Shown: positions 44,840-54,384 of the stretch, piece by piece
Layout: every line of letters starts with the position of its first letter
Numbering within the stretch: position 1 is the first letter of the stretch
NCBI GenBank assembly: GCA_028281575.1
Contig: JANQJP010000039.1
Location: 1 to 64,000 of the forward strand
Direction of reading: 5' to 3'
From: Cellvibrionaceae bacterium
GTDB taxonomy: Bacteria > Pseudomonadota > Gammaproteobacteria > Pseudomonadales > Cellvibrionaceae
Length of the DNA: 64,000 nucleotides
Notes under the pieces: model-generated
Seen by the model: only the letters and a program-made list of their open reading frames with translations
What the model was told of the DNA's origin: nothing
Databases searched by the model: none
Translations under genes and position numbers: made by a program

Positions 44840-46327
44840 ATGAGTACTGACCTATTTATCGTCGGCGGTGACGGAGATCTCGCACTGAGAAAACTGTATC
44901 CATCCCTGTACTACCTGGAAATCAATGACTGCATGCCAGACAGCATGCGTATCATTGGCACCGCCCGCACAGGTCAGACGCGAGAAGCGTTTCACGCAAA
45001 AATAAAGAAATGGTTGGTGCAAGCTGTTGATCCGAAGCTTTATTCCGAAGAGAAATGGTTGAGCTTTTCCGACAAAATACATTTTGCTCAAGGTGATGCG
45101 ACAAATCCCGATGCGCTTAAACAAATCGGCGAGGAGTTTTTTAGCCGGGATAATGTGCTCGTCGTATATTTGGCTATTCCGCCGAAAATCTTTGGCAGCG
45201 TTTGTCAGGCCCTCGATAGCTGTGGCCTGGTGACACCAGAGAGCCGTCTTATTGTTGAAAAACCTCTTGGCGATAGCCGTGAATCGTTTTTGGAAATTAA
45301 TCACGAATTATCGCGAGTCTTTGATGAGAAACAATTGTTTCGCATCGATCACTATCTGGGTAAGGAATCTGTTCAGAATCTGCTTGCACTCAGGTTTGCC
45401 AACGATTTCTTTGAACCGCTTTGGAATAACAAATATATTGAGTCTGTTCAGATCACGGTGACGGAAACAGTCGGCGTTGGCAATCGGTGGGCATTTTACG
45501 ACCAAACTGGCGCGACACGAGATATGGTGCAAAATCATCTTCTCCAGGTCCTTTGTTTGATGGCAATGGAACCTCCATCTACGCTCAATGCCGACTCTGT
45601 GCGCGCGGAAAAATTAAAAGTCCTTCAATCCCTCAAACCAATTAACGAACATGATGTATTTGCACGCACCGTAAGAGGTCAATATGTTCGCGGTAACATT
45701 AACAGTGAAGAAGTTCCTGGCTACCTTGAGGAAGAGTCGGACAAATACGAAATAAATCCAAACTCGTCCACTGAAACTTATGTGGCAATTGAAAGTGAAA
45801 TTCAAAACTGGCGTTGGTCGGGTGTGCCTATTTATTTGCGTACAGGCAAACGCCTGAACAAAAAACACTCTGAAATAGTCGTCTATTTTAAGCGTAGTCA
45901 TCACAATATATTTACCGGCGTAGGTTCCGATCGCTGCCACAACAAGTTAATTATTCAACTTCAGCCGGACTCAGGTATAAGCCTGCATCTAAACAGCAAA
46001 GTTCAAGGTCTGGATGCCGGCATTCCTCTACAGGATGGTTTCCTGAATTTAGATTTAGATAATCATTCAGAGCCGATGAAACACGATGCTTATTCGCGTT
46101 TGTTTTTTGATGTATTTCGCAATGATCAAACGCTGTTTGTAAGTGCTGCCGAAGTAGAAACGGCGTGGAAATGGGTCGATCAAATTTTTGCAGCCTGGGA
46201 AAAAACTGAGCAAAAATGTGAACCTTATGAAGCGGGTTCCGAAGGGCCTAAGCGGGCGGAAAATCTTGTTCGCGCCGTTGGTCAAAATTGGTATGACGGT
46301 GAATATTGCCCAGTAGAGTTTACCTAG
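44840..46327 (+). CDS. zwf: Glucose-6-phosphate 1-dehydrogenase
   Basis: NADP-dependent first step of the oxidative pentose phosphate and Entner-Doudoroff pathways. The 495-residue protein starts VGGDGDLALRKLYPSLY (nucleotide fold with the usual FGASGDLA-like motif altered to GGDGDLALRKL) and has the catalytic RIDHYLGKE near residue 165. The gene stands alone, without pgl, edd or eda next to it. It is followed by the 46.38-kb repeat element. Confidence 0.93.
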   Translation: MSTDLFIVGGDGDLALRKLYPSLYYLEINDCMPDSMRIIGTARTGQTREAFHAKIKKWLVQAVDPKLYSEEKWLSFSDKIHFAQGDATNPDALKQIGEEFFSRDNVLVVYLAIPPKIFGSVCQALDSCGLVTPESRLIVEKPLGDSRESFLEINHELSRVFDEKQLFRIDHYLGKESVQNLLALRFANDFFEPLWNNKYIESVQITVTETVGVGNRWAFYDQTGATRDMVQNHLLQVLCLMAMEPPSTLNADSVRAEKLKVLQSLKPINEHDVFARTVRGQYVRGNINSEEVPGYLEEESDKYEINPNSSTETYVAIESEIQNWRWSGVPIYLRTGKRLNKKHSEIVVYFKRSHHNIFTGVGSDRCHNKLIIQLQPDSGISLHLNSKVQGLDAGIPLQDGFLNLDLDNHSEPMKHDAYSRLFFDVFRNDQTLFVSAAEVETAWKWVDQIFAAWEKTEQKCEPYEAGSEGPKRAENLVRAVGQNWYDGEYCPVEFT

Positions 46328-46370
46328 AATATAAGTCGCAGCACAGTTAGGAGAATTTCTTTGCCTATTT

Positions 46371-46640
46371 GGCACATATGCGTTTGTGTGCCGGTGATAG
46401 GTTTAAAAACTGTCAATTCATGCTCCGCCATGGATGGCGGGTGTTAGAGCAATGCAGGAGGTAGAATAACGCAGGAGCAGTTATCGAGATGAATTGGCGG
46501 AGCTCCAGGGGTGGAGCGGATTAAAACGAAGCGCTGCTTCGTTCCGCGTAACGACCCTTATCTATGATTTTGGGCCGGTCCTGCTTGCAGGTATTTATGA
46601 ACCTATCACCGGTGCGTAGACGCCTCGAGGGCACATATGC
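46371..46640 (+). repeat. Dispersed non-coding palindromic element, copy 1, with 11-bp flanking direct repeats
   Basis: The arms 46380-46403 and 46600-46623 pair over 24 bp with 5 G-T wobbles and no true mismatch. The inner core (about 46405-46598) is shared, in inverted orientation, with the element at 61124-61378. It contains the hairpin CCGCCA/TGGCGG with a TGGA loop on this strand (46425-46440), and CCTGC/GCAGG. It has a 17-nt segment missing from the other copy, bordered by CTCCTGC duplicates. GGCACATATGC flanks the element on both sides (46371-46381, 46630-46640). No open frame. Confidence 0.8.
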
Positions 46641-46715
46641 AGAAGCTTTTAAGCTAAATGTGCCTTGGAGTAGAGCATAAATAGTTGCTCATCTGTCCAA
46701 GTAGAGTTTCTGGGA

Positions 46716-47498
46716 TTAGATACTATATACTAGGGTTATCGCTGTTTGCGTATCCGCGTGTGTTCTTCCTTCCTCAGGATGCGTATCTTGATCGACAATA
46801 AATGACGCTTTGAGTGCTAAACTGTTTGTCATATTTGCGCTTATCGCCGATTCTGCTTTGGTTTTTGTATTTGCTCCCTGATCAGTCGCCACGTCTGAAG
46901 AAAAGGTTTGAGTAAATTTGGCTGTTTCACTTATGTTGTATAAAAAGCTGAATGATAGACGAATGACAACGTCTTGCTCAGAGTCACCATCAATGATATT
47001 ACCGTTTTCGTCAACCGTGTCTTCGGCTTGTTGGAACGAGACACCCGGACCAACACTGAAATCTAAATGACTTCTTTCGAACTCGAAAAGTCTATCGGAA
47101 TAACCAGCCGCTAGCGTCGATTGAAATTCGAGGCCACTAAACTCGTCTTGTTCATATGAGCCAAAAATAAACAGACCCTTATGTTCGTCTTGCAACTTAA
47201 AGTCGAGTTGGTTGGATAAGAAATATTTTTCGGCAGTGACTTGATTTTCAGTGACGATCTCTCCATCCCGCTCAATTTCCACCTGGTCTTCTTTGTAGAA
47301 ACCTTCGAGCACGAATTGGTTTTTGGTTCTTTTGAGGTCGTGCAATAAACTGAGCTTTCCTTTTAAGGAGTTTGTCTCCGTATTTCCGCTCGTTGAAATA
47401 ATACCGAGCTCGATATCCTTGGATATTTTGTTATCGTCATTGGCAATTGAGACTGAGGAGAGTCCTGCCAATGCGAATGCCAACAATACTTTAGTCAT
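46716..47498 (-). CDS. DUF481 (YdiY-like) outer-membrane beta-barrel protein
   Basis: A 260-residue exported protein with a signal peptide (about residues 1-19, ending SIAND) and repeated amphipathic strands typical of DUF481 (KDIELGIISTSGNTETNSL near the start, RLSFSFLYNISETAKFTQTF). Such proteins are small barrels of unknown function, salt-induced in E. coli. The ATG at 47498 lies 5 nt after a TAGGAG site; a GTG two codons earlier overlaps that site and is rejected. Confidence 0.85.
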   Translation of the reverse strand: MTKVLLAFALAGLSSVSIANDDNKISKDIELGIISTSGNTETNSLKGKLSLLHDLKRTKNQFVLEGFYKEDQVEIERDGEIVTENQVTAEKYFLSNQLDFKLQDEHKGLFIFGSYEQDEFSGLEFQSTLAAGYSDRLFEFERSHLDFSVGPGVSFQQAEDTVDENGNIIDGDSEQDVVIRLSFSFLYNISETAKFTQTFSSDVATDQGANTKTKAESAISANMTNSLALKASFIVDQDTHPEEGRTHADTQTAITLVYSI

Positions 47499-47570
47499 AT
47501 TCACTCCTAATGCAAAGTAAGGTTATTTAGTTGGTTCGAAAAAGAAATACGTTTTTACAGATGCAGCCGA

Positions 47571-48254
47571 TTAAAATGAATTACTGTGTTTTCGAAGAAG
47601 AAGTTTAGCCGATATCTCACAAACAAAATATATTGCCCATCCGGAAAATATCACGTCACTCAAAAAATGCCCGCCTTGTATAATTCTTACAAAACCGATA
47701 GCTGAACCCATAGCAAGTCCTGCCAACAACCAGGAGCGCCGTTTTGTCACCCAAAATAAGCTCATAAAGTAAAAACCAATCGATGCGTGACCACTTACAA
47801 AAGAACAGTTCTTACTGCACTCGCCGGAATAATAAAATACAGGAGTGAAAGTAGACTCTCCACCGAACTCCTGAACATGAACCGGTCTGGGTCTGCCGAC
47901 AGAATTATCTTTTAGTACCAGGTTTACCAATACGCCTGGGCCAAGCAATAAAGTGACCAGCATAAATACCGATAGCAGTCGTCGTTCCCTTTGGTGCGTT
48001 AGGGAAAAATAAACGATATAAGCGATGAGTAACAACAGAAAGAGAATATGAATCTTTGCGAAAATTTTGTAAATTAATCGCACTAAGGGGTTTTGGTTCC
48101 AATAAAAACCCTGGTCGTAGAATACCGCGCTGACTCGCAGGTCGAGTTCAGGAAACGCAAGGAAAAACAACACACAGAACGTAAAAGCAGCGAGTGGCCA
48201 AAAGCGCCTTATTAGATGCATTGTTTTTTCCGGTAATAAGTTTCTGTTATTCAT
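47571..48254 (-). CDS. PAP2 family lipid phosphatase
   Basis: A 227-residue membrane protein with about six helices. The phosphatase motifs are KDNSVGRPRP, SFVSGHAS and RIIQGGHFLSDV. Such enzymes dephosphorylate lipid A or undecaprenyl pyrophosphate at the periplasmic face (LpxE/LpxF/PgpB-like). It is the last gene of the five-gene operon. The start ATG overlaps the stop of the preceding gene (ATGAATAA, 48247-48254); a start 11 codons on is possible. Confidence 0.85.
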   Translation of the reverse strand: MNNRNLLPEKTMHLIRRFWPLAAFTFCVLFFLAFPELDLRVSAVFYDQGFYWNQNPLVRLIYKIFAKIHILFLLLLIAYIVYFSLTHQRERRLLSVFMLVTLLLGPGVLVNLVLKDNSVGRPRPVHVQEFGGESTFTPVFYYSGECSKNCSFVSGHASIGFYFMSLFWVTKRRSWLLAGLAMGSAIGFVRIIQGGHFLSDVIFSGWAIYFVCEISAKLLLRKHSNSF

Positions 48255-50589
48255 AACCTTTAAAGCCAACCAGGTGGTATACGTATATCTCGCGTTTTAA
48301 GTCATAAAAGACATCGTGCTTCAGCTTGCCGAGTGATGCGGCTTGTTTGAATCTGGCAAGTTCATACGGCATAAGAGGTGTTTTTGCGATATAAATAAAT
48401 GCTTGTTTCTCGTTTGTATACTCTCGGAGGTTAAATTTCAAGTCATAGTGATCACGTACATTGTTCGTGTCGGGATTCCAGCGAGCGAATTCGATTGAGT
48501 TGAGCATTGCGTGAAATCCAAGATAAGCGAGTAAGTCGCGAGAGTTACTCGCCAACTTGGCGTCAGGATAGCGAGCGATAATCGGCCTAAGTTGTTCGGC
48601 GACTTCTTCCCAGCCTTCCAGGCGTTGAAATGGATTATTTTTTCTGGAAGCTTCGACGTTAATTGTTTGCAGAACTTGAGGCCAGTGGTAAAACGTTGAT
48701 AGTAGTATTAAGTGTGCGATGCATGCGTTGCGGATAAAGCGACTATTACGTTTTGAAAAGTCCATGCCGAGACCGAGAAGTAAAGCCGCACCGATTGTCC
48801 AGGGTGCTGCCCAATTGGGAAAGGCGTGGGAACTCAATGCCTGTAGGCCGATTACAGCTAAAATTCCTATGCTAGAGACCAATGCAGCTCGCGATGCAAA
48901 TGAGTAAGTATTTTCGGCCGAGAATATCTGGCCAGGCTTTACTCGGAAGAAAGCCCATATCCACAGCGGGCCGAGCACAAATACTTGTGCGAGCAGAAAT
49001 TCGAAAAGCCCATAAATATTTATACCACTGTTTTCTTGATTGGATATTTCCTGAGTGTGTTGGAACGATATCCAGTCATGCTGTGCGTTCCAAAATAAAT
49101 TCGTAGAAAAAATGAGTCCAGCGATGATTGCGGCTAACCAAGGGCGGTAATTCAGCAAAACCTTACGCTGTTTGGGTGTCATTAATAGAAAGAGGAATAG
49201 ACTTGCAGGGAGTACTGCCATTGTATATTTGCTTAGCATCCCTAAACCCACGCTAACGCCGAGCAGAATCCAGTATTTTAGATGTTCACTGGTCAAAGCC
49301 AGAATGAAAAGATAGAAACTAAGGCTCCAGAAGAATAGTAGTGGCGCATCGGTGGTAATAAATTCAGAGTTGAAACCAACGACAGGCGCGGTAAGAAATA
49401 CAAGTCCCGCAATTACGCCGTTTTCCCGTTGTTTTATCAAGCAACCCGTTTTATAAATAATGTAGGCCGTTGCGCTGTAGAGTAGGGGGGATGCGAGTTT
49501 TACACTCAATACCGATGTACCGAAAAGTGATGTAGTTAAGTAGATTAGCCATGCGACAACGGGGGGTTTGGAGTAATAACCGAAATCGGGCGTTAGGGAC
49601 CAATGATAGTAATAAGCCTCATCGTAAAAGAGAGCGAAGTGTTCCTGAGAAATGACCAGGATTCTGTAGATGCTTATCAGAAGGAGTACAACGAAAAATA
49701 CTACGTGCGAATTCTCTTTCAGATAGTTACGCGTCGAATTGCTATCCTCTAACAAAATCGGCAACAACAAGTATTGTTTTACCGTCTTATACAGAGCAAA
49801 TGCAGCAACAGCGTAAATAAACAATTGTGCATAGTAATAGTCGTTGCGGGAGCTGAGCGCAATAATGCATGCAAGGACGAGTAAAAATAAAGCAAACAGT
49901 ATCCAGGCTGGATGAATGGATTTAACCCATCGGATGCTGAAAAAGACAGACGCAAGCCCCGTCGCTATGCCGAGGGCGGCGCCGACCAGCGCATCTATCG
50001 GCCAGTGAACGCCAAGCCAGATCCGGCTTAAGCCAACGGAAGTTGCAGCAGCGAGTAGCAGCAGTTTTGTTGAGCGTCTGCGACTAAAGCAAATCAATAC
50101 GGTTGCGACAAGAAAGGCTGTAAGTGTATGCCCAGAGGGAAAGCTGAGCGTTGAATATGCTTGGCCAATAAGATTAAACGTTTCAGGTTCTAGTGCTGCA
50201 GGCGGGCGTTCGGCATTGAAATAACGTTTTAGCGATTGTGTGACAATCGCACCGCTCACCCCCGAAATTAACGTGGCTAATTGCAGCGCAGCATTGCGGT
50301 TAGCGATTATCAGTAATAGCGAAAGTATCAATATTCCGTCGCCGAAAACGGTGATGTGATGAAGTATTGCCGGCGCAATAGAGGCAGATTGTGCATTTAT
50401 CTCTAAAAAAGCCCAGTGATACCCATAATTAACAAAGGTAAATATTGCGATCAATGCCGCGATTGTAGCGAAGACAAGTAACGCTGTAGCCGTCACCCAA
50501 TCGAACTCGAGAGTTTGCTTGCTCGATTCTTCAAGCCAATGTGCAAAATCGTTTTTTATCGCAGAAAAGTATGTGTGCACTTTATTCAT
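48247..50589 (-). CDS. PAP2 phosphatase fused to ArnT-like (GT39/PMT) glycosyltransferase
   Basis: A 780-residue multi-helix protein. The first third (about residues 35-220) is a PAP2 domain with KRYFNAERPP, FPSGHT and RIWLGVHWPIDAL. From about residue 320 a PMT/ArnT-like glycosyltransferase follows: ISQEHFALFYDEAYYYHWS with the acidic pair, then DFGYYSKPPVVAWLI. It could both process a polyprenyl-phosphate donor and transfer the sugar to lipid A or a protein. The start ATG 50589 overlaps the end of the upstream GT gene by 8 bp; the 27 residues before it are omitted. Confidence 0.85.
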   Translation of the reverse strand: MNKVHTYFSAIKNDFAHWLEESSKQTLEFDWVTATALLVFATIAALIAIFTFVNYGYHWAFLEINAQSASIAPAILHHITVFGDGILILSLLLIIANRNAALQLATLISGVSGAIVTQSLKRYFNAERPPAALEPETFNLIGQAYSTLSFPSGHTLTAFLVATVLICFSRRRSTKLLLLAAATSVGLSRIWLGVHWPIDALVGAALGIATGLASVFFSIRWVKSIHPAWILFALFLLVLACIIALSSRNDYYYAQLFIYAVAAFALYKTVKQYLLLPILLEDSNSTRNYLKENSHVVFFVVLLLISIYRILVISQEHFALFYDEAYYYHWSLTPDFGYYSKPPVVAWLIYLTTSLFGTSVLSVKLASPLLYSATAYIIYKTGCLIKQRENGVIAGLVFLTAPVVGFNSEFITTDAPLLFFWSLSFYLFILALTSEHLKYWILLGVSVGLGMLSKYTMAVLPASLFLFLLMTPKQRKVLLNYRPWLAAIIAGLIFSTNLFWNAQHDWISFQHTQEISNQENSGINIYGLFEFLLAQVFVLGPLWIWAFFRVKPGQIFSAENTYSFASRAALVSSIGILAVIGLQALSSHAFPNWAAPWTIGAALLLGLGMDFSKRNSRFIRNACIAHLILLSTFYHWPQVLQTINVEASRKNNPFQRLEGWEEVAEQLRPIIARYPDAKLASNSRDLLAYLGFHAMLNSIEFARWNPDTNNVRDHYDLKFNLREYTNEKQAFIYIAKTPLMPYELARFKQAASLGKLKHDVFYDLKREIYVYHLVGFKGYE

Positions 50590-52171
50590 TGGAGGCACTT
50601 TCTTCAGGGTAAACCGAAACGAGCGCCAAACCACCGGATTGGAAAATGATTTTATGCGGTTGTTGCCCAAGGTGGGTTTGTAAACGCTTTATTCTATCGA
50701 CACGAACCAGAGCTATTTCTCCCGGCTTTGGTGCGCGTAAAGGTGTAATTTTTTCCCGATAAACGCTAAAGCTTGGCATGTGCATCTTGTAGGCGACGAC
50801 CACAGCGTCGCGGTGATGTTGATCCAAAAACGCGATAGCCTGATGTATGGGTCTCTGCTGAATTTGAGAAGCTATGCCAACGATTTGTGTGAATACAAAA
50901 ACATTTAACAGTAAACCGCAAAGCGCCAGCCTTTGCCATGTGAGTAATTTTGGCAACACCCAGACAAGCCCAATTAAACTCAGTAGCATCAAAGCAAAGA
51001 CGCGATAATAGGCGGGCAAGGCTTCCTGGTAATTGCTCAACGCTGCCGCTTCATATTCATCACTGTGTAATGAGGCGTAAGCCAGGACTTCAGGAAGGAA
51101 GACAAAAACGAGGGCCACGCCAAAAGCAAAGATGGGTGTCCAACGCGATTCGTTGTTTAGTTTGGCAACCGTTGCGAGCAGGATGATCAAAGGTACGCAG
51201 CTATTTAGTATGTAGTGGGGCAATTGCGTTTTGGACATGGAAAAAATGATAAAAATTAACAGAAACCAAATAAGTAAAAAACGTTCCAGTTCCATCCCGA
51301 TGAGTTTCTTGGTGTTTTTCCCAACAAAGTAGAGCAGGCCCGATAACGGCATTAAAATAAATGGCAGTGCAGCAATGTAGTAGAAGATAGATCCGCCGTG
51401 GCTTTCCCGTGTAGCAGAGAATCGCTTTAAATTATGCTCGACAATAAAACCCTGAAAGAAACCTGTCCCCTGTTCGAGGTAAACAGATACGAGCCACGGG
51501 GAAACGACCGCGATAAAAATTAGCCAGCCCCGGATATCCAGATAGCAGCGAAGATATTGGATAATTTGGCGCTGTGAAAACAAATAGATGGTCGATACGC
51601 CAAGTGGAACGACAACGGCAACAGGACCTTTTGTCAGGGTCCCAAGTGCCATCCAAAAGTATATGCGAAAGAGATACGGGGATCGCTTATATTGTATGTA
51701 GCGCCAGATATCGAAAAGCGTAAGCGACAAAAATAGATTAAGCAGGGCGTCGGCGATAGCCGAGCGGGCTATAAGCGCTATCCACAAGCAATTTATAAGA
51801 AAAAGTGTGGCAATTTGTGCACGGGTTTTGTCATAAAATTCGTTTACAAATCGATGTAAAGCCCAGGCCCAGGCGCAAGCTGCTAAAACAGAGGGCAAAC
51901 GAAAAGCCCATTCGTTGAAGCCAAAGGTTTTAATTGATAAAGCTTGCAGCCAATAAAAAAAAATGGGTTTGTCGTAACGAGGCTCGCCGTCGAGATAAGT
52001 CGCGGAAAAAACACCTGAGGCAAGCATTTCACGCGTTGCTTCAGTGAAAGCGCCTTCATCTAGATCAAATAAAGGCACCGAGCCCAGCCCGAGCCAAAAG
52101 CTCAAAAAAACAGACAGATAAATAAAGTATCGTGTCGTTAAAAAGCCGAGAAAGTGACTGTAATACGTCAC
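50582..52171 (-). CDS. ArnT-like (GT39/PMT) membrane glycosyltransferase
   Basis: A 529-residue polytopic protein. The first periplasmic loop has FDLDEGAFTEATREMLASG and the YLDGEPRYDKPIFFYWLQALSI motif characteristic of ArnT/PMT enzymes that use a polyprenyl-phosphate sugar. It has about 11 helices. It overlaps the GT2 gene upstream by 4 bp and the fusion gene downstream by 8 bp. The acceptor may be lipid A or another envelope molecule. Confidence 0.85.
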   Translation of the reverse strand: MTYYSHFLGFLTTRYFIYLSVFLSFWLGLGSVPLFDLDEGAFTEATREMLASGVFSATYLDGEPRYDKPIFFYWLQALSIKTFGFNEWAFRLPSVLAACAWAWALHRFVNEFYDKTRAQIATLFLINCLWIALIARSAIADALLNLFLSLTLFDIWRYIQYKRSPYLFRIYFWMALGTLTKGPVAVVVPLGVSTIYLFSQRQIIQYLRCYLDIRGWLIFIAVVSPWLVSVYLEQGTGFFQGFIVEHNLKRFSATRESHGGSIFYYIAALPFILMPLSGLLYFVGKNTKKLIGMELERFLLIWFLLIFIIFSMSKTQLPHYILNSCVPLIILLATVAKLNNESRWTPIFAFGVALVFVFLPEVLAYASLHSDEYEAAALSNYQEALPAYYRVFALMLLSLIGLVWVLPKLLTWQRLALCGLLLNVFVFTQIVGIASQIQQRPIHQAIAFLDQHHRDAVVVAYKMHMPSFSVYREKITPLRAPKPGEIALVRVDRIKRLQTHLGQQPHKIIFQSGGLALVSVYPEESASNE

Positions 52172-53214
52172 TTTTCTTGCGCCTGCTGCCCCGCGCTGTT
52201 TTGTGGCGCAGGCTCGATGGTCTCTTCTGCCCCATTTTCTGCTGTTGGGAATTCACATACCAGCGGTGTGCGTATTTTATAACTGCGTACGTTCGTGGTT
52301 TGGAAAAAAATTCGGCTTAATATTTCTGAGAGCACACCCGTCGTTAAAAACTGAAGGGAGGCAATGATTAACAAACTCGCGACGAGTAATAGTGGTCTAC
52401 CACCAATATCCTGCCCAAAAACGTATTTGACGCCCGCTAAATATGCGAGTAGCAAAATGCCTATCGTACCGACCCACAGGCCGATTGAACCGAAAAAATG
52501 TCCAGGTCTTGCGCGAAACTTTAGAAAGAAAAATACCGAGAGTAAATCGATAAGTACGCGAAATGTACGACTAATGCCGTATTTGGATTCGCCGGCAACG
52601 CGTGCGCGGTGGTTGACAATACTTTGGCCTATGCGATGGGGTGGAGAAACCGTCGCCATCCAGACTGGAATAAAGCGATGCATTTCACCATAAATACGTA
52701 TTTGTTTGAGTACGTCGGCCCGATAGACTTTCAAGCTGCAACCGTAATCGTCCAGCTTTACGCCACTCACACGTTGGATCAATTTGTTGGCAAAGCGCGA
52801 GGGCATCTTTCTGGAAACCAGGTCATCCTGGCGATGCTTGCGCCACCCCTGCAATAAATCGAGATCTCTGCTTAGCAGTTCCTTGACCAGGCGGGGAATG
52901 TCCGCTGGGTCGTTTTGGAGGTCGCCGTCCATCGTAGCGATAATATCAGTGTCCGCCGCATCTATACCGGCTTGCATGGCCGCTGTTTGACCGAAGTTGC
53001 GTTGTAATTCTATGTGATTGTAATGCGATCCGTATTTTACAACGCAATCACTTAATCTTGATCCTGTCGCATCTGAGCTGCCATCGTTTACTAGAATAAC
53101 TTTCCAAACACCGGGATAGTCTTTGAGCGATGTTTCAATCGCTTCGAACAGAGGTGCGACATTGTCCTCCTCGTTGAACATGGGAACGACGACTGTAAGG
53201 CTGGGTAGGGACAT
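52168..53214 (-). CDS. Family 2 glycosyltransferase (polyprenyl-phosphate sugar synthase)
   Basis: A 348-residue enzyme of the ArnC/DPM1 type that loads a sugar onto undecaprenyl phosphate on the cytoplasmic side. The catalytic domain starts VVVPMFNEEDN and has MDGDLQNDPAD (DxD-like metal site) near residue 95. Two C-terminal helices (about 230-310) anchor it. The start MSLPSLTV at 53214 follows the upstream gene by 10 bp; the end overlaps the next gene by 4 bp. Confidence 0.88.
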   Translation of the reverse strand: MSLPSLTVVVPMFNEEDNVAPLFEAIETSLKDYPGVWKVILVNDGSSDATGSRLSDCVVKYGSHYNHIELQRNFGQTAAMQAGIDAADTDIIATMDGDLQNDPADIPRLVKELLSRDLDLLQGWRKHRQDDLVSRKMPSRFANKLIQRVSGVKLDDYGCSLKVYRADVLKQIRIYGEMHRFIPVWMATVSPPHRIGQSIVNHRARVAGESKYGISRTFRVLIDLLSVFFFLKFRARPGHFFGSIGLWVGTIGILLLAYLAGVKYVFGQDIGGRPLLLVASLLIIASLQFLTTGVLSEILSRIFFQTTNVRSYKIRTPLVCEFPTAENGAEETIEPAPQNSAGQQAQEK

Positions 53215-53224
53215 ACGATATCTG

Positions 53225-54124
53225 TTACCTGGATTGATGCTTGGAAAATAGCAATAGAAGCATACCAATGGCGCCTATTGCGACGTTTGTAATCAAAATA
53301 AAAAGATGCAAATTTAAAGCTGTTTTAACCAATGTTGTCCCGTCGTGGCCCAATGGCATGAGGGGTAGGGCAAAGGCTGCCTCGAACGTACCTGCGTTTG
53401 CGAAGCCCGTAATTGGTGAAAGCGCACTTGCGTCGGCAATGATTGTCGCGACCCATGCGTGGTCCAAACGCAAATCACCTAGCGTCGATGCCAGATAGGC
53501 CAATGCGGCCAGCTTAGTTCCCCAAATCAGCCCCGTAATAAGGTAGAGCATTATAGGTGCAAGTGCATCACTTACCAATGGTCTGATGCTCTTAAAACGT
53601 TGATGTTTATTGGCGGCAATCGCCATTAGCCACACGACAACGGGGACGGAAGCCAACAGTATGAGAATAAATAGCATTGCTGATTCGTTGAGCAGAGAAG
53701 CGCTCGCAAAAATAGCAAGCAGCAGGAGAAGCCAGTGGGCATCAAAAATACGCAGCAATAGCAGGCTTGCGGTTGAATAAGCTAAGGGCACCTGAAGACG
53801 GGTTTTACTGAGAAGCGGAAGCGCGGCTTCACCCAAGCGCATGGGTAGCAAAAAAGAGACTGTATTATGGACGAAGCTCACAGCTGTGACTGAAATAAAG
53901 TCGAGCTTGTGTGCCCGGCGATAGGCAAGATGCACACGCAATGCTCTGATCCAGTGACTGAATGCGACCAGGGTTGTGGCACCGGCCAAATGTATTGCTT
54001 CTACTTTTGACCATGCACTGAGTATTTCTTTCCAGTCCAGGTGCGTATTAACCCAAAGCAATAAACCTAATAGAAAACTAAAAGCGACAATGCTTTTGAG
54101 GATAAGCAATTGCGATTTGCGCAT
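53225..54124 (-). CDS. Lysylphosphatidylglycerol synthase-like transmembrane (flippase-like) protein
   Basis: A 299-residue protein with about eight helices, of the UPF0104/LPG_synthase_TM type, often found beside polyprenyl-phosphate glycosyltransferases and thought to move the lipid-linked sugar across the membrane. The conserved LLPMRLGEAALPLLSKTR segment and a late SPITGFANAGTFEAAF motif are present. It is the first gene of the operon. The ATG at 54124 is preferred; the 49 residues upstream have no hydrophobic character and no ribosome site. Confidence 0.8.
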   Translation of the reverse strand: MRKSQLLILKSIVAFSFLLGLLLWVNTHLDWKEILSAWSKVEAIHLAGATTLVAFSHWIRALRVHLAYRRAHKLDFISVTAVSFVHNTVSFLLPMRLGEAALPLLSKTRLQVPLAYSTASLLLLRIFDAHWLLLLLAIFASASLLNESAMLFILILLASVPVVVWLMAIAANKHQRFKSIRPLVSDALAPIMLYLITGLIWGTKLAALAYLASTLGDLRLDHAWVATIIADASALSPITGFANAGTFEAAFALPLMPLGHDGTTLVKTALNLHLFILITNVAIGAIGMLLLLFSKHQSR

Positions 54125-54256
54125 GGATGTTCCGTCGACAATGGGTCCGATCAATCGGCGGGGCTTTATAACACAATCAGAGTACCAAATATAGGTGGTA
54201 GTCCGCGTTGCCCTGCAGGTTGTAGAAAAAGTCCATAATGGTAACCTCAAGTCGTT

Positions 54257-54356
54257 AGCACGTGGGCTCACTCTTTTAAAATCGCATGAATATGTCCCTA
54301 TAGCTCCGGCGATTCATCCATGAATCGACGGTTTTAAAAGAGTGAGCCCACGTGCT
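54257..54356. repeat. Palindromic element with 25-bp arms and TCCA hairpin
   Basis: Perfect 25-nt inverted arms at 54257-54281 and 54332-54356 enclose 50 nt, which contain the hairpin GATTCA-TCCA-TGAATC (54311-54326) and the motif GAATCGACGG just before the right arm. The corresponding part of the longer elements reads GAATTGACGG, which places them in one family, but the arms are unrelated in sequence. It lies between the PP2C gene and the glycan operon. Non-coding. Confidence 0.75.
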
Positions 54357-54384
54357 TCGCAGGATTTGAATTTTTTCAAGAGGG

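Noticed and set aside
46371-46640. CRISPR-like repeat pair
   Set aside because: Only two copies of an 11-mer flank a palindromic element; there are no regular spacers and no cas genes.
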